A DNA stretch of 64,000 bases from Anaeramoeba flamelloides (Eukaryota > Metamonada > Anaeramoebidae). Below the pieces are notes generated by a model. That model searched no databases. It worked only from the letters and a program-made list of their open reading frames with translations, and was not told the origin of the DNA. Of this stretch, positions 1 through 13,457 are shown piece after piece (positions within the stretch are counted from its first letter, which is position 1; each line of letters begins with the position of its first letter). The translations under genes and the position numbers were made by a program. The DNA lies in NCBI GenBank assembly GCA_027625915.1, contig JANTQA010000023.1:4092001-4156000 (forward strand), in the 5' to 3' direction.

Positions 1-773
1 AAAAATGAAAAAATCGAAAAAAGAAAAAATCAAAAACAATTTCATTTTTTATTGATTTCGTTTGTATAATTTTTAATTTGTTTTCTTTGTTATGATTGAA
101 TCTCATCTTCAATTTTTCTGTTATATATTTTATTTTTTAAATTTTTTTATTGCAAATTCAAATTTTTTTCAAGAAATTTCCAAAATTAATTTTAATATAC
201 CTTGATTTAGATTTAGAAAATCCAATATTTTTTGGAATTTTTTTTCAGCAATAATGATTATTTGGATCATTTTATTTGATTTTAAAATGAATTTTTTTCG
301 AGTCACTATTAAAAAACCAAAAATATTTTATGAACTTGATTTTAAATTTTTTCAATATATTTTATTTTTCTTTGGGTTGTATTTTTTGTAGTTTTTTTTT
401 TTTTTATATTTCGAAAATTTAATCCCTTTAACTTTAATCTTTGAAACTATATTCTTTGTTTTTGCTTATTTTGATAAAATTATTTGAAAAACGAGTTTTG
501 AAAACAAATTTGTAAAAAAAGGTTTTTAGAAAAATAAAAAAAAAATTAAAAAGCAAATGGTAAACAAAATTCAAGTCAATTTCTTGTTTAATCTCATCCA
601 AAAAAAAAACAAAAAAAGGAAACAGAATACCTATTTTCAAAAATTACTTTAATTAGTTTTTTTTTCATTCTTGATTATAAACAAGTTTCTTTGGAAAGGG
701 TATATTTCTTGTCTGGTATGATAACAAGAAGAGTATGATTATTAAATAAACGAGAGAAAGGGATTTTGAGCTG

Positions 774-811
<38 letters not shown>

Positions 812-1194
812 CTATTTGTAAAAAGAACAAAAGTAAACCAAAATTGAATCTAATTTTTTCGTTTATTTGAACCATTTTTTTTATTTAAATGCTTAGTATT
901 ATTAAATTCTGTTTTTAATCAAGAAATTTGTTTAACTGAGTGGACCATTTAAATTAATCAAAGAGAACATATAATAAAATAGACCTAAAATTATGTATAT
1001 TTTTAACAAATCTTTTTTTTTTTCCAAGAAATAAAAAAAAAAAATAAATTGAAAATTTAAATTCACTTTTCAGTAAATCCAAAAGAAATTAACCTTAATT
1101 CATAACATTACATTTGATAAATGCCAATTACTAATTTTTTTTATAACATTATTCTATTTTTTTTACCTTTATTTCTCAAAATTACTGAATTTAG
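1..1194. other. Non-coding DNA 5' of the SRPK exon (probably intron)
   Basis: No convincing coding exon was found on either strand. The stretch ends in a splice acceptor (TTTAG at 1190-1194) that opens the SRPK exon, so at least its right part is intron. It holds a TA microsatellite at about 778-803 and, at about 380-650, a segment that resembles 57380-57600 (see the repeat entry). The glycine loop and catalytic-lysine exons expected for the kinase were looked for here and not found. Confidence 0.5.
380..650 (+). repeat. Diverged dispersed repeat E, copy 1
   Basis: Blocks such as ATATTCTTTGTTTTTGCTTA and AAATTTGTAAAAAAAGGTTT recur in the same order, with differences, at about 57380-57600. 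The function is unknown. It could be an old transposon fragment; the low sequence complexity makes the ends and the relationship uncertain. Confidence 0.35.
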
Positions 1195-2360
1195 ATATAT
1201 GTCTGGTTTTTGAATTTCTTGATCAAAAAAATTTATTAAACTTGCTTGACAAATATGGACCAAATGGGTTACCAATTGATTTAATCAAAGTTATAACGAA
1301 ACAGATTTTAATTGGTCTAGAGCATCTTCATTCCAAATGCCGAATTATACACACGGATATCAAGCCAGAAAATATTATGCTCTATAACCGAATTGGCACG
1401 ATACCTTCAAGATACCAAAAGAAATTTAATAAAGCTATAAAAGAAATTAATAAAAATTCAAACAGTGGCACGGGGAATACTATCAAACACGGCAACAAAA
1501 GCAACAGCAACAATAAAAGTAAACCCACAAACGATAACAAAATAGTTGAGAATAATAAGGAATTGGAGGAGGAGAATAAACAAAATATTACAAGAATTGA
1601 AGAAAATAACGAATCATTATGTTTTGATGACTTTACTAATATAAATAAAGAAATTAACGAAGAGATGAAAACATACAAAATAAGGGATAATGATAATAGG
1701 ATCTTGAAAAAGTTAGCAAAAGAAAATTATCAAAAAAAAACAAAAACAATTAAAAATGGTCTTTCCAAATTAGTACGAAATGAAAAAAAGCCAACCAATG
1801 AAAATAATCAAAGCAATTCAAGCGAAATGAAACTCTCTTCACAAATGATCAAAAAAATTAAATGCAAAATTGTTGATTTAGGAAATGCTTGCTGGGAAGG
1901 GCGGCAATACTCATCCAAAATCCAAACACGAGAATACCGAAGCCCAGAGGTGATCTTAGGGCAAAGGTATAATTGCACTGTGGATATATGGTCATTGGGA
2001 TGTTTGGTTTTTGAATTACTAACAGGGGAAATTTTATTTGCTCCAAATAAAGGCAAAACATATTCAAAAGACGAAGACCATTTAGCCTTAATAATGGAAA
2101 CCCTTGGTAAAATTCCCAAGAATATGCTATTGACAGGAAGAAATTCAAAAAAATTAATCAATCAAAAAAATGGCGAATTGAAAAATATTAAAACTTTAGA
2201 TTTCTGGTCTTTAGAAAAAGTATTAATTGAAAAATATAATTTTAATCTAAAAAATGCACATGAAATTAGCAATTTTTTAACACCAATGTTTCATTATGAT
2301 ACCAATAAAAGAATCTCTGCAAAAGAATGCCTACAACACCCTTGGTTAAGTATCAATTAA
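1195..2360 (+). CDS. SRPK: SR-protein kinase (SRPK family), 3' exon
   Basis: Ser/Thr kinase of the family that phosphorylates Arg/Ser-rich splicing factors. The exon starts at an acceptor AG (1193-1194) and encodes about 388 residues. In order it shows DICLVFEFLD (hinge), CRIIHTDIKPEN (catalytic loop, in the HTD form typical of SRPKs), a hydrophilic Asn/Lys/Glu-rich spacer of about 150 residues, VDLGNACW (DLG in place of DFG), QTREYRSPEVILG (activation and P+1 loops), DIWSLGCLVFELLTGE, DEDHLALIMETLGKIP and the end motif KECLQHPWL. A spacer splitting the lobes is a family hallmark. The N-lobe (glycine loop, VAIK lysine, alpha-C) is absent from the preceding 1.2 kb, so those exons lie outside the window or the locus is 5'-truncated. 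The stop is TAA at 2358-2360. Confidence 0.9.
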
Positions 2361-5249
2361 TATTGATGTTATAATATATATATAATTATAATTTATATTA
2401 ATTCAAGTAAATATAAAAACAAATTACAATTCTAAATTAATTGTTAATTTCTTTTTAACTTTGCTTATATCTAATCAATTTAATTCATTTTTTTTTTTTT
2501 TTAATTAATATAAATTCTGTTTATGCTTTATTGTTTATTATTCTAGTTTTTTATATTTTTAAATTTGGAGAATATAATAAACATTAATATTGTATTAAAA
2601 TTTGTTAATATAAAATATTTTCATCTACTAATCAATTCGAAAAATTTTCATTTGTATGGCAGAATTATTGATTTTTATCTTATTGTAATACTATCCTTCA
2701 ATTTTAATAATATTTTGAAAAATATTAATTATTAAATTTGCATTTTTGCATTATTTGCCAAAATAATAATACTTAACACAAATTAATTTAAAACAGAAAA
2801 AATGAAAAAAAAATTTTTTTTTTTACAATTAAATATTTTTTGTTCAATTTATAAAAAGTTCGTATATTATCAAATAAAATTTTGAAAAATATTTGAAGAA
2901 TTTCTTGAAAAAAAAAAAAAAATTATAATTTTAGAAATTTGTTTAGTAAAAATATAATAATTTTTTTGTATTTTAGTATTTGAACTTTTTCTATTTTTTT
3001 GATTTTTTATAATCCTTCATACTTTCTATCCAATGCAACAGTGAAATTTTTTCCATTTCAATTTTTGATGATGATATAACTATTTTAAAAGTTCAAACTG
3101 AGGATATTAGATCCCACCTGAAAAAAAATTCATAAATTAATAATATAATAGAATTTTTTTTGATATTCAAAAAATTAAATTTCAGAAAAGAAAATGGCTT
3201 TAAACATTAAAAAATCTCTGAGAAATTATCTAAAATTCATCAATAAAAAAAAGAAAATAATTTTTTCTTTTTTTTCATTTTTTCACGGGTTAAATCTTCT
3301 TTATATTAATAAGAAGAGTCCCAAAGGAAAAAGATCAAGTAATTACTTGATAATACTCAGACACTGAAACATGAAAGTATGAGCAATTTGAAAATAAAAA
3401 CAAAAAAGCAATATCTAAAAATACAAAGGTTTTGAGCAAATCAGATCAAAAAAAAAAAACATAAATTACAACAATTAAATAACGATAACCAAGTGAATAT
3501 TCATGATCAATTATCAAATTATTAAATCAGACAAAAGCATCATGTCTAATTTTGGGAGTTCTTAATTAAAGATATCATTGTTGTTTTTTTTTTGTTTTTT
3601 TATAATTTTTTTTTAAAATGCCTTCTTTTAAACCCTTTTTAAATTTCAATCTAAATGTCTATTTTTTTTTTTTCAATTTTTTACGTTGCATTTTCAACAT
3701 TAAAAAAAATTGGGTATGGATATTCCCTTGAACAATGGTTAAATCTTTGGTTTTACACTTATATTATCGTTGAGTAAATTTCAGTAAAAGGACATTTAGA
3801 GTGTAATCTGCACTTCTTCCATCAATAAATAAAAAGAAAATAAATTTTTTGATCATATCACAAGATTATACTTTATCAAAATTTATTTCAGAAAAAAAAT
3901 TCACATTATCATATTCCTAAAAATTTTTTGATTGAAAAATATATGTGCTAAAAAAAAGTAATATAATGTTTTAAATCTTAAAATTACCTTTCAAAAAAAT
4001 CCTTTCCAATGGTAAAAATTAAAAAATGTATTTCCAAAAATATCATCAAAAATAATTCATAAAAAATTGAAAAAAAATTTAATTTCATCGACCAAAAAAC
4101 AGATCTAGAGATTCATTTAAAATATTTTTGTTAATTTAGAAGGACAAATACAAAAAAAAAAAAAAAAAAAAAACATAATTACTAACTTGGTTTGTTAAGT
4201 ATCAAACTGTAACAAACTCTAATAAACTAAATAATTTTCTTACCAGTAAATAGAACTTTGCAAAGACTGGCTACAAAAATTAGAAAGGTGTTAGTTATAT
4301 TGTTTAAATTTAATGTTCATTCTTCTCAAAATTTTTAATTTCACAAAAAAAAAAAAAAAAAAATAACTTTTTTAAAGAATATTTATATGAAAAAAGGTCG
4401 GATATATATATATTTCAAGATTTATCATAAAACCCAGTAATAAAATAAATTAAATTAAGAATAAATTCCACTTCTTACTGAATTTAATTTATTTATTAAA
4501 TCAAAAATATTTAAATAAGAAGATAATTTTGAATTTTTATTTTTTATTTTTGTTTTTTTGATTTTGTTTCTCATGGCTTCATAAAATTGTCTCTGGTTTC
4601 CTATGAATCAACTTTAAACAAATAAGTTTTATCGGTATTCATAATTTTCAAAATTTTTGGATTTTTTTCTGTAATAAAATTTTGATCTCTGTAATTTTAA
4701 ATAATATATCGTTCACCATGTTATTCTTATGATTTGGAACCTTTCGTGTTTGTTTTTTTTCTTATTATTTTGATTCTGATTCTGACGTTGGTTTTGGTTT
4801 AATTCTTTCCCATCTTGCCACTACTATTATCACTTTTATTATTATCATTTAATTATTAGCTGAAAACCCCCCTTTTTTTATATAAATAAAATATATTCAA
4901 CGATTTTTTTTTCTCTTCATTATTTATTAAATAAATTAAAACATTATTTGCTTGCAAATTTCGTATTAATTCAAATTTTGTTTTAAATTTTTTACATTCC
5001 TTATCATTATCAAATTATAATAAAATATCTTGTTCATTAGATTTTTAAAATCATTTTTAGTAATTTATTATTTTTTGGATGTGAAAAAACAACTGAAGAA
5101 AAAAGAATTTTACTCACTATATTACCTTTTTCAGTTTTAAGGGATACTTTATTTTCTGCTTGGCTTTAAACGATTTTACCTTGATCGATAATTTTGATTT
5201 TTTTTTTTAATTTAATAATTTGATATTAAAAGTAAAAATTCGATCAACA
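2361..5249. other. Intergenic region between convergent genes
   Basis: This separates the 3' ends of the SRPK gene (+) and the CH-domain gene (-). Apart from the inverted-repeat element at about 3308-3826 I see only AT-rich, low-complexity sequence with poly-A and poly-T runs and no supportable gene. Confidence 0.6.
3308..3826 (+). mobile_element. Non-autonomous TIR element, family M1, copy A
   Basis: Copy A aligns over its whole length, in reverse complement, with 17770-18296. Shared blocks include CAAAGGAAAAAGATCAAGT, AAAGTATGAGCAA and GGACATTTAGAGTGTAAT. Both copies end in AAGAAGAGT-like and CACTTCTTCC-like sequence, which are inverted relative to each other. There is no ORF, so it would need a transposase in trans. 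Related ends occur at 48362-48472 and 54761-56040. The superfamily is not determined. Confidence 0.65.
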
Positions 5250-8200
5250 TTATAAAAAACCCCTCTCAATATTTATTTTCTTTGTTCCTTTAATATTGAC
5301 ATTATTACGTACTTGTATTGGCTTAATTTCAAGTTTTGGTCTTACAACAATTTTCATTTTTTGTTCTTTAGTACTACCAAATAATGCATCCGGTGTTGTC
5401 TTTGATTTAACCATTGATTTATTTATTGGATACTGTGATTTCCTGTTAGTATTAATTGTGGTATTCCGACGAATTCTAGTATGAATTTGGTTGCCGAATA
5501 ATGGTTTTGGCTTTGGTTTTAATTTAGGTTTGGGCAATTGTGGCAATTTTTTAAATCTTAATTGAATTTTAAATTTTGTTTTAAAAATATTTAAAATTGA
5601 CAAAAAATCTAAATATTCAACCGGATTATTTAAACTTAAAATAATTGAAAGATTGTTATAAATAATTTTGATAAAATTCTTAATTTTTGGATTCACAAAA
5701 AATTGAAAGATTGAATTAACGATAATAAATTTATTGTTCAGATGATTAATAATTTTAAGATTTTTTTCAATGTTATTGAATGTAAATAAACCTGTGCTAT
5801 AGAAACTACCACTTCCATCAAATAAATTAATTTTGTATTCTTCTTTAGGCAAAGAAGATAGTTTAATTGGCGTGGATAAGTTTAAATTGAAATAATCATT
5901 ATTATCATCAATACGATTCTTCTCATTCACATTGCCAACCCGATTGACCATTTCCCTTCCATTTCCCTTCCATTTCCAATTTTCATTTTTTCCCCTCTTT
6001 CCGTTAATAATAATATCGCCAATATCAATCCGGTTAAGAGTTTTAGCCTTCTTATGAATTTTGATTCTTTTTTTTCGATTTTTTTTCCTCGGTAAATTAT
6101 GATTAAAATTATTGAATGATTTAAAACGAGAAATGGATTTTCTTGAAATATTAATTTTACTTTGATGAAAAATTTGATAATATTGAAGAAAAAAATTATT
6201 TTTATTTTGCTCACTATGAAAATATAAATATATGATTTCGCCCGCATTTACGAAATTACATTGAATAACCCTTTCAATTTTTTCATGAATAAATATTTTG
6301 ATTGTTTTTATTGAAGTTCTTAAAATGGTTCCATCTGATACTACTATCAGTAAATCACGATTTATCAGAGAAACTATTGCCTCAATGAAATCTTGATTTT
6401 CAAAGGAATCTGATTTTGCAAGGCATTTAAAGGTTGTATTATTATCAACCCAAGTTAATAAATCTGAATAAATGTTTTCAATTGATTCTTCTAATACCAA
6501 TTCGTATCTGGAATTATATGATTTTGAATTAAAATGTGAAAACCAAAACTTTAACGAATTCTCTGTAATTGATAAAAATTGTTGAAATTTTGTTTGATCG
6601 TTAAACGAAATTAAATATTTTTGATTAGTGCCTGGTATGAATTCAATTTTGTCTGGATTTTGTCTACTTGGTCTAATTGATATTTCAAACGGCGTTCTAT
6701 ATTTTTTTATTTGCTGTTCATTATCATTATTTAATAGTAATTCAATCCCATCAATTAAAATGGTTATCTTTCCATTGTTTGAAATTACCTTACGGGGGTT
6801 ATTAGCGTCATAAAATTTAACCATAAATATTTTGTTTTTGCTATTCTTATTCTTTCTATTATTATGATCACCAGATACTAAATTTACAAAATTATTTTGA
6901 TTTCTTTTAAATTTTTTTAAAAATTCATTCAAGATATTTAACGTATCAAATTCAATTAATAAACAGCTGACATGAAAGATTTGAATATACAATTGTTTTT
7001 GATTAACCCCATTTTCTTTAAAAAGTAGATGCTTATTTGAATACTCTATTGAAAAATTTTCATTACCATCCATTGTTTCAATTGTAAAATGATCAGTATA
7101 CAATTTGATCATTGAATCTATAATCATTTTTCCATTATCATCTTCATTTTTATCTTTAGTTTCATTTTCATCTTTGTTTTTATTTTTATTTTCATTTTCA
7201 TTTTCATTTTTATTTTCATTTTCATTTTCTTTATTGGATTTTTTATTTTTTTGGCAAATTATCAATTTACATTTATGCTCATATGTTAATGCTAATCGGT
7301 CAGTTAAATAAGTTTTTCTTTTCTTATTAAAATCAAATACAAATGAGGTTTTTTCATTTTCATTTTTAAACCCTATAAATATTGAACTTTTTTCATCGAT
7401 ATTAAATTTTGCAATCAAACTTTTTGCATTTTGGAAAAAGAATTGTGAAAATAAATTATAATATCTTTGTATTTTTATTTTTTTGTATTTTAATAAAAAA
7501 TATTTTGAAAATACTGATATTTTCCCAGAAGTAATACGATCACCAAACGAAGAAAAAATGATTATTTCATATTTCGTTTTGTGTTTTTCAAATAATTCAT
7601 GAATTAAACTATCATCATTATTTTCATTTTCATTTTCATTATATTGAAATTTACTTTTAGATATAAAGTTATATTCTTGTGATACAAAATTTAATATTGT
7701 GAAGAAATTATCCTTTTGTTTATCATTAGTGTTCCCTAATTCGTTTTTTTTATTTTTTTTAAATCTAGAATTTAAACTAGTAAATTGGATTTTAATTTCG
7801 TTAATTACTTTATCTTTGTCTTTTTTGTTGGTTCTGTCGAAGCTGTTTTTGTTATTGTTGTTAAAATTTTTATCAAAAATCGGATTTTTAATTAAATTTA
7901 GATATTTTTGAGACAAATTATAAAAAATATTACAAATTAAATCGCAATAAAAGCCATTAGAGGATTCAAAAATAATTCCATGTGAATCATCAACACTTAG
8001 CATAAAAATGTTGGAAATTAAAGGATGCGAAATCATCCATTGTCTATTTTTATATTTTGTTTTTAAAATTACTTGATCATTTAATAAAATTTGAAAAAAA
8101 GTTTTGTTTAACTGTAATTTTGCTGGTTTAAATAATATTGATTGATTGTTTTGATTGTCACTAATTAAAATTTTTAAATTAAAGTTTAATTTGTTTTTTT

Positions 8201-8699
8201 GATTTAGATAATTATATATTTTTTTTTTAAATTGATTTTGGATTGATAAATTTTCCTTTGAACTTTTTTTATTTATAAAAGTGTGAGAGATATGGAAATG
8301 ATTTAGTGGTTGTTGTTGAACAATCATTGGGTCGCCTGTATAGGCAAAGTTTGCAACACCAACTTTATTAAATATTAAATTTTTTTTCCAAAAAATACTA
8401 ATAGGCACTAATTCTAAATTATACCAGCCAGATATATATTCATAAATTGCATTACTGTAATTCGCCCGTTTCGAGTATAATTCATTAAATCGGTAAATAG
8501 ATTTATTAATTATTTTCGATTGCTTCTTATTTTTAAATTTTAAAATAATTGTAATCATTCTTAAAGGCCTTTCAATCTTTAAAATTATGTATTTACCCAT
8601 CTTAAAATTATTAATAATTTCATTTCCCCAATAAAAAACTAATGGTTCGGCAATAATTTCATTTCCACTCTTTGGATTTACATTTTTCTTAGAATCAAA

Positions 8700-8786
<87 letters not shown>

Positions 8787-10388
8787 ATGAATTGGTTTTA
8801 TTTTTATCCCAAAATTTGTTATTTTTATCTTGCAGAATAAATTATTGTTTTCATTGTTCAAATTTGAATTGGGAAATAATTTTTTTAATCCTTTATTTAT
8901 TAATAATAAACAATGAAACTTTGCTTCGTGTTGGATTAAATATCTTTGAATTAAGGCTTCTTGTTCATTTGAAGAAGTTAAAATTGTTCCAAATTGGGTT
9001 TTATGATCCAAATTGGGGACGGTATATAGTTTAAACATTTTGAAAGTCTTTATAAATATGGAAACTATTAAAATATCTGGGAAACATAATAAATAAATGT
9101 TGGATTCATAATTCAATTTTTTTTGATAATTAATTTGCTTGAGATTTTGGTTGTACGTTTTTGGGATTGGTGGTGGCTTTCTTTTTGGAGTGTGTAATTG
9201 ATTATTTAATTGCTTTCGAAGAATTTCTAATCGAATTTTTTTTTCTGCGTTTTTGTCGTGAAATGCTTTGTTTTGATTATGGTTTTGATTGTTGTATTGG
9301 AATTTTACAATTAATTTGTTCGATTCCAAAAATGAAAAATTGCAATTTTCATACAAAAACAGTTTTTCAAATTGGTTTATCACTTTTAATTCGAGGTTTT
9401 TGAAATTTAAATAAATTGTTGCTTGATGGTAATTTCCATCTGGGTCAATAAATAATAAGTCAAATTCACAATTTCCAAGAGAATAATATTGAACTACTTT
9501 TTTTTCTTGTTCTTCTTTCAAAGAAGGCGAATCGAAATTTGTTTCGAATTTTGTTGTTTGTGGAGGAATAAAGCCTATATTTGTTTGTATTCTTTTTGAT
9601 TTTTGATCTTTTTCTTTTCCTTTTGGATTCGTGTTTTTGTTGTTGTCATATTTTTCATAGCCGTAGTTGTTTGGGTTGTTGTTGTTGTTGTAGTTGTTTG
9701 GGTTGTTGTTGTTGTTGTAGTTGTTTGAGTTGTTGTTGTCACTGTAATTATTTTCGTTTGGATTCTCTATTAATTGAAGATCTTTCCAAAATGAGAAATT
9801 TTTCAATTTGGAAGGCATTTTGGAAAATTTTACATTTTGTTTTATTCCTTTTTGTTGGGGGTTTAATGAAAACTCATTTAATTGATTCTCGTTTGTGTTC
9901 CAGCCACTGTTTGCCGAATAGTATTGTGAATTAACCAACCTTTGGTTGGGGTCGAGTTCAAATAAAACATTGAATTTAGCAAGATCTGTTAGAATTATGG
10001 TTAACTTTCCAACAATTTTAGCGATCTTGTCGATTTCATAAAAAGTGACCCTATTGCTGGTTTCAAACAAGAATTCGTTTTCGATGCCAAGTTTTGAACA
10101 AGCAATTAAAAATTGTTTTAAGTTTTTGTCCGGTTCCGTTCTATATTTCGTTTTTTGTTTGTTGGGTAAGAATTGTTTTTTTTTTTTGTGACAAGAAATG
10201 TTAAGAGCGCTTTTGGAAAACAATGAACATTAAAAAAAGAAAAGATCGTACATCTCAATTTGAGGGATCATCGAAGGGCAAAGTTTGTTTATCGATTGGC
10301 AAAGTAAGAAGAGCAAATCTTCTGAATTTTTTGGTATTGAGTTTGATCCGAGGACCCGAAATAACCAATTTTGTATAATTTCAGTCAT
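5250..10388 (-). CDS. Giant CH-domain (calponin homology) protein, two exons
   Basis: Join 10388..10252 and 10209..5250, 1,698 residues. Exon 1 starts MTEIIQNWLFRVLG and carries NSEDLLFLLCQSINKLCPS, the N-terminal half of a CH domain (the W...L.DG..LC..IN pattern). A 42-nt intron (GTACGA...AAAAG, 10251-10210) leads to exon 2, whose KNLKQFLIACSKLGIENEFL completes the CH domain (residues ~5-122). CH domains bind actin or act as signalling adaptors. The rest holds Asn-rich tracts (~200-230, and a pure Asn run at ~523-550), an acidic Asn/Glu/Lys repeat near 1036-1073, several beta-rich segments of roughly 130-150 residues that may be PH-like repeats (inference), and a basic Pro/Lys tail with LPKPKLKPKPKP. 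Exon 2 has no in-frame ATG near its start, which supports the two-exon model. The partner of the C-terminal modules is unknown. Confidence 0.85.
8700..8781 (-). repeat. GTT/AAC trinucleotide repeat coding for poly-Asn
   Basis: An almost pure (GTT)n on the + strand, read as AAC codons in the CH-domain gene, giving a run of about 28 Asn. It is a pure trinucleotide repeat, so its length is likely to vary between strains. A shorter interrupted Asn tract lies at about 9660-9740. Confidence 0.9.
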
Positions 10389-11670
10389 ACTATGTTTTTT
10401 TTTTGAGAGTTAATTTTTCGAACAAAAGAACAAAAACTTAAAAAGATACAAAAATGAAAAGAAAATTGTACAAGTTTTGGATGGCGGTCATAGGTGAAAA
10501 ATTGTTTGAGTCGTTATCATTATTGTTGTTTTGAAAAAGTAATAATCTCAATTTTTGTTAAATAATAAAATTAATTGAAAATGCATGTATGAACCAAACT
10601 TACCTTAGATTAAAAGTAAGACTGTTTCCATTGAATTATTGATTTATAAAAATTCTATGATTTTAATTTGATACCAACAGAAGTAGAGTTTTTACTTTCT
10701 TAAAACTTTTTTTTTCAAAGGTTATAAATATATTTTGAGAAGAGACCAAAAGAGCAATTATGATTAAAAAACCTGTAAACTCAAATAAAACATATTTGTT
10801 AGATAAGGATTTTGTCCAAAAATGAATTTACAATTATTTTAAAAAAAATACCTTCTTGATAAAATTGAATTAGTTTGAATTTTTTTATTTGAGAAGGTTA
10901 ATGAAAATCAGAAGGGATTATAATTTTTCAAAAAATAAATCTCTACCCAGTATTGAAGATATTAAAATAACATTATTGTAATTAGCTTTATAGTTCTTTC
11001 ATTTTGATCGATCAATAATACCTTCAAATGGCTGATCATTTCTTGAATTTTTCTGTTGATAATCTAAAAGATGAAAAAAATGAAGAGATCTTTGTTTTAT
11101 TTTTTATTTCTGGAATTTAAAAAAAAATTTGATACTTGACTTATCTTGACAACACCCTACGGTACTCCAATTTATAAATTTTATATTTTGGTATTTTAAA
11201 AAAGAATCATAATTTTCTTGATCATTTACTAATGTTAAATGTATTACCATTTGGGAAAAAAAGTAAAAATAGGGAAAAAAAAGTGAAATATAGCTTAAAA
11301 TTGAGAAAGCTTTTTTTGAAAATAAAAACAAAGATCTATTCATAAAAGAAATAAATAAAGGATTAAAAACGAAATGGGGGATTCAACACAATAACAGAAA
11401 TTCCAATACTTACTTTTTGTAAGGCTTTTTCTTTGATTGATCAATTATCAAGAATTTGTAGAAAAAATTGACTTATTGTTGAGATCTCAAAAAAAACTAG
11501 TCAGATTTCGAGAAAAAAGTGGATTTAGGTGACTAATCTCTAATAAATTTTTTTACCTAAATTTAAGAGAGAGAGAAAATTTTTTGCTAATTACTAAGAT
11601 TTGAAGACCTGTTTATTTTTAATAATAAACATATTTCGAAATAAGGAATCATTATTTAGAAATTGGTCAA

Positions 11671-11713
<43 letters not shown>

Positions 11714-12143
11714 TTTGTCCCTTAATGATTTTTTATTGGTTTGATTGAAAATAATATAATGGATTATTATTTGAAGTTAATTTGATTTATTATTTTATTG
11801 ATATTACTTTTCCTTTTCAGGTTCTCATAAGGTTCCAGATTAAAAATCGGGTTGAACTTTTTTCTCAAACGGTAAAGTTCTTTATTTTGAATTAATTTTA
11901 AAGATATGATTCTAGAATTGTTTATTAAATGCGATGAATTTAAATTAATAATTTAATCCAAATTATTCTATTTCCTAACTATAGAATTCAAAGTTAATTA
12001 AAATTTGATCAATATCTTCAATAATTTCATATTTATATATAATTTTTTTTTTGGATAAATTGTTTCATTTTGTTTTGAATACAAATTTTTTATCATAAGT
12101 ATAGGGAATATCTATTTCGACAATAATATCACTTTTCGTTTTA

Positions 12144-12343
12144 TAGTCAGTTCCACTTTTAAGGTACAGTCAGTTTCAACGAAATTTAAGGCACAAAAAG
12201 ATCTCAAATTAAGGCACAAAATTTGGAATTTTTTTTTTTTTACAATTTATTTTCCTAGAATCTGAATTTTGTGCCTTAATTTGAGTTTTTTTGTGCCGTA
12301 AATTTCGTTGAAAGTTTGTGCCTTAAAAGTGTATCCGACTGTA
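12144..12343 (+). mobile_element. Hairpin MITE, family M2, copy 1
   Basis: About 200 bp that is a near-complete inverted repeat. The left arm GTCAGTTCCACTTTTAAGG... with AATTTAAGGCACAAAAAG is mirrored by TTTGTGCCGTAAATTTCG and TTTGTGCCTTAAAAGTG... GACTG. TA lies at both ends. Tc1/mariner elements use TA targets and CAGT-type ends, so a mariner-type transposase is the likely mobiliser (inference). Other copies are at 39100, 40503 and 57815. Confidence 0.75.
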
Positions 12344-13379
12344 ACAAAAATATATATCGAAGATTCTTTTACTCTTTATCTACTTAATTTAGATGAATCC
12401 AAACAATTCATTGTCTTGTGTTTCTGTCCATTGATATTTATAATTATTTAATAAAACTTTTTTTATAAATTTATTGTCAAAATTATTTTTTCAAATATTC
12501 TTATCAAACAAAGCTAAAACCAAGAATAATACTTTAAATATTAAATTGAATTAATTGAATTCATCCATAAAAAATTACAAGAGATTCAAAATTATTAAAG
12601 AAAAATTGTGAAAATTGGAAAATTAGATTTGGTATTATTTTGATTTTTCAATTTTTATCAAAATAAATAATAATAAAATCAAAGAAATATATCTTAATAA
12701 ATCATTACTTCTCAAGAAAAATTGAAAAAAAAATATATTTTCGAATTCAAAACGGGAATTAAATCAAATAAATGAAAAAAGGAATAACAAACTCTTTTTG
12801 GGATTTTCTTTAGAAATACTAAGTAATTTATTAATATTAAATTTTCAAACAAAAGTATTACTATGAAGAATTAAAAATAAAAACAAATTAAGAAGAAATA
12901 AGTCTACTAAATATTATAGAAAATTTGAATAAATAAATGATTTTTATTTCTTTTTTATTTTTTATTTTTTCATTTTCTTGATTTATTTTTTTTTAATTGG
13001 TATGTAAATTTATGATAATACGATATCCAATACTCTTTATTTATTGATATATTAATAAATTTGGTTATAAAATGATTAAAATAAATCAGTTTCGTATAAA
13101 TAATGGCACTCAAAATTTGAAAAATGTACTTACCCCCTTAATTAATTTACAATAGATTTAATTTAATTTAAATACCAGATTTATTTGATTTATAAATTTA
13201 TACCTAAACACTAATCTGTATCCACGTCCCAAAGTAGAGAAAACCGAAATCTTTTTATTTTTCCCATTTAAAATCAAAAAATAATTAATTCCTCTCGACA
13301 TCAATCCATAAATAATTTCCAACCCTTTTGATCAACTGGTTAGAGAAAACAAAATTAACACTAGTGTTTTACAATCATT

Positions 13380-13457
13380 ATGGAAAAATTGAAAAACTTA
13401 ACTTCAAGAAAAAATGAGAAAATTGAAGATAATCGCTCTTTTGAGTCTCGGATTAAG
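13380..13457 (+). other. Possible orphan first exon (weak)
   Basis: An ATG opens 26 codons (MEKLKNLTSRKNEKIEDNRS...) that end exactly at a GTAAAT donor-like site (G at 13457). The upstream 180 bp is less AT-rich than its surroundings, as at promoters in this window. No following exon was found before the ankyrin gene, so this may be chance. Confidence 0.2.

Noticed and set aside
11029-11121. 30-codon ORF MADHFLNFSVDNLKDEKNEE
   Set aside because: No good donor, no following exon, and no motif.
11104-11343. 79-codon minus-strand ORF starting MNRSLFLFSK
   Set aside because: Phe/Tyr-rich composition expected of AT-rich DNA, no motif, no splice partner.
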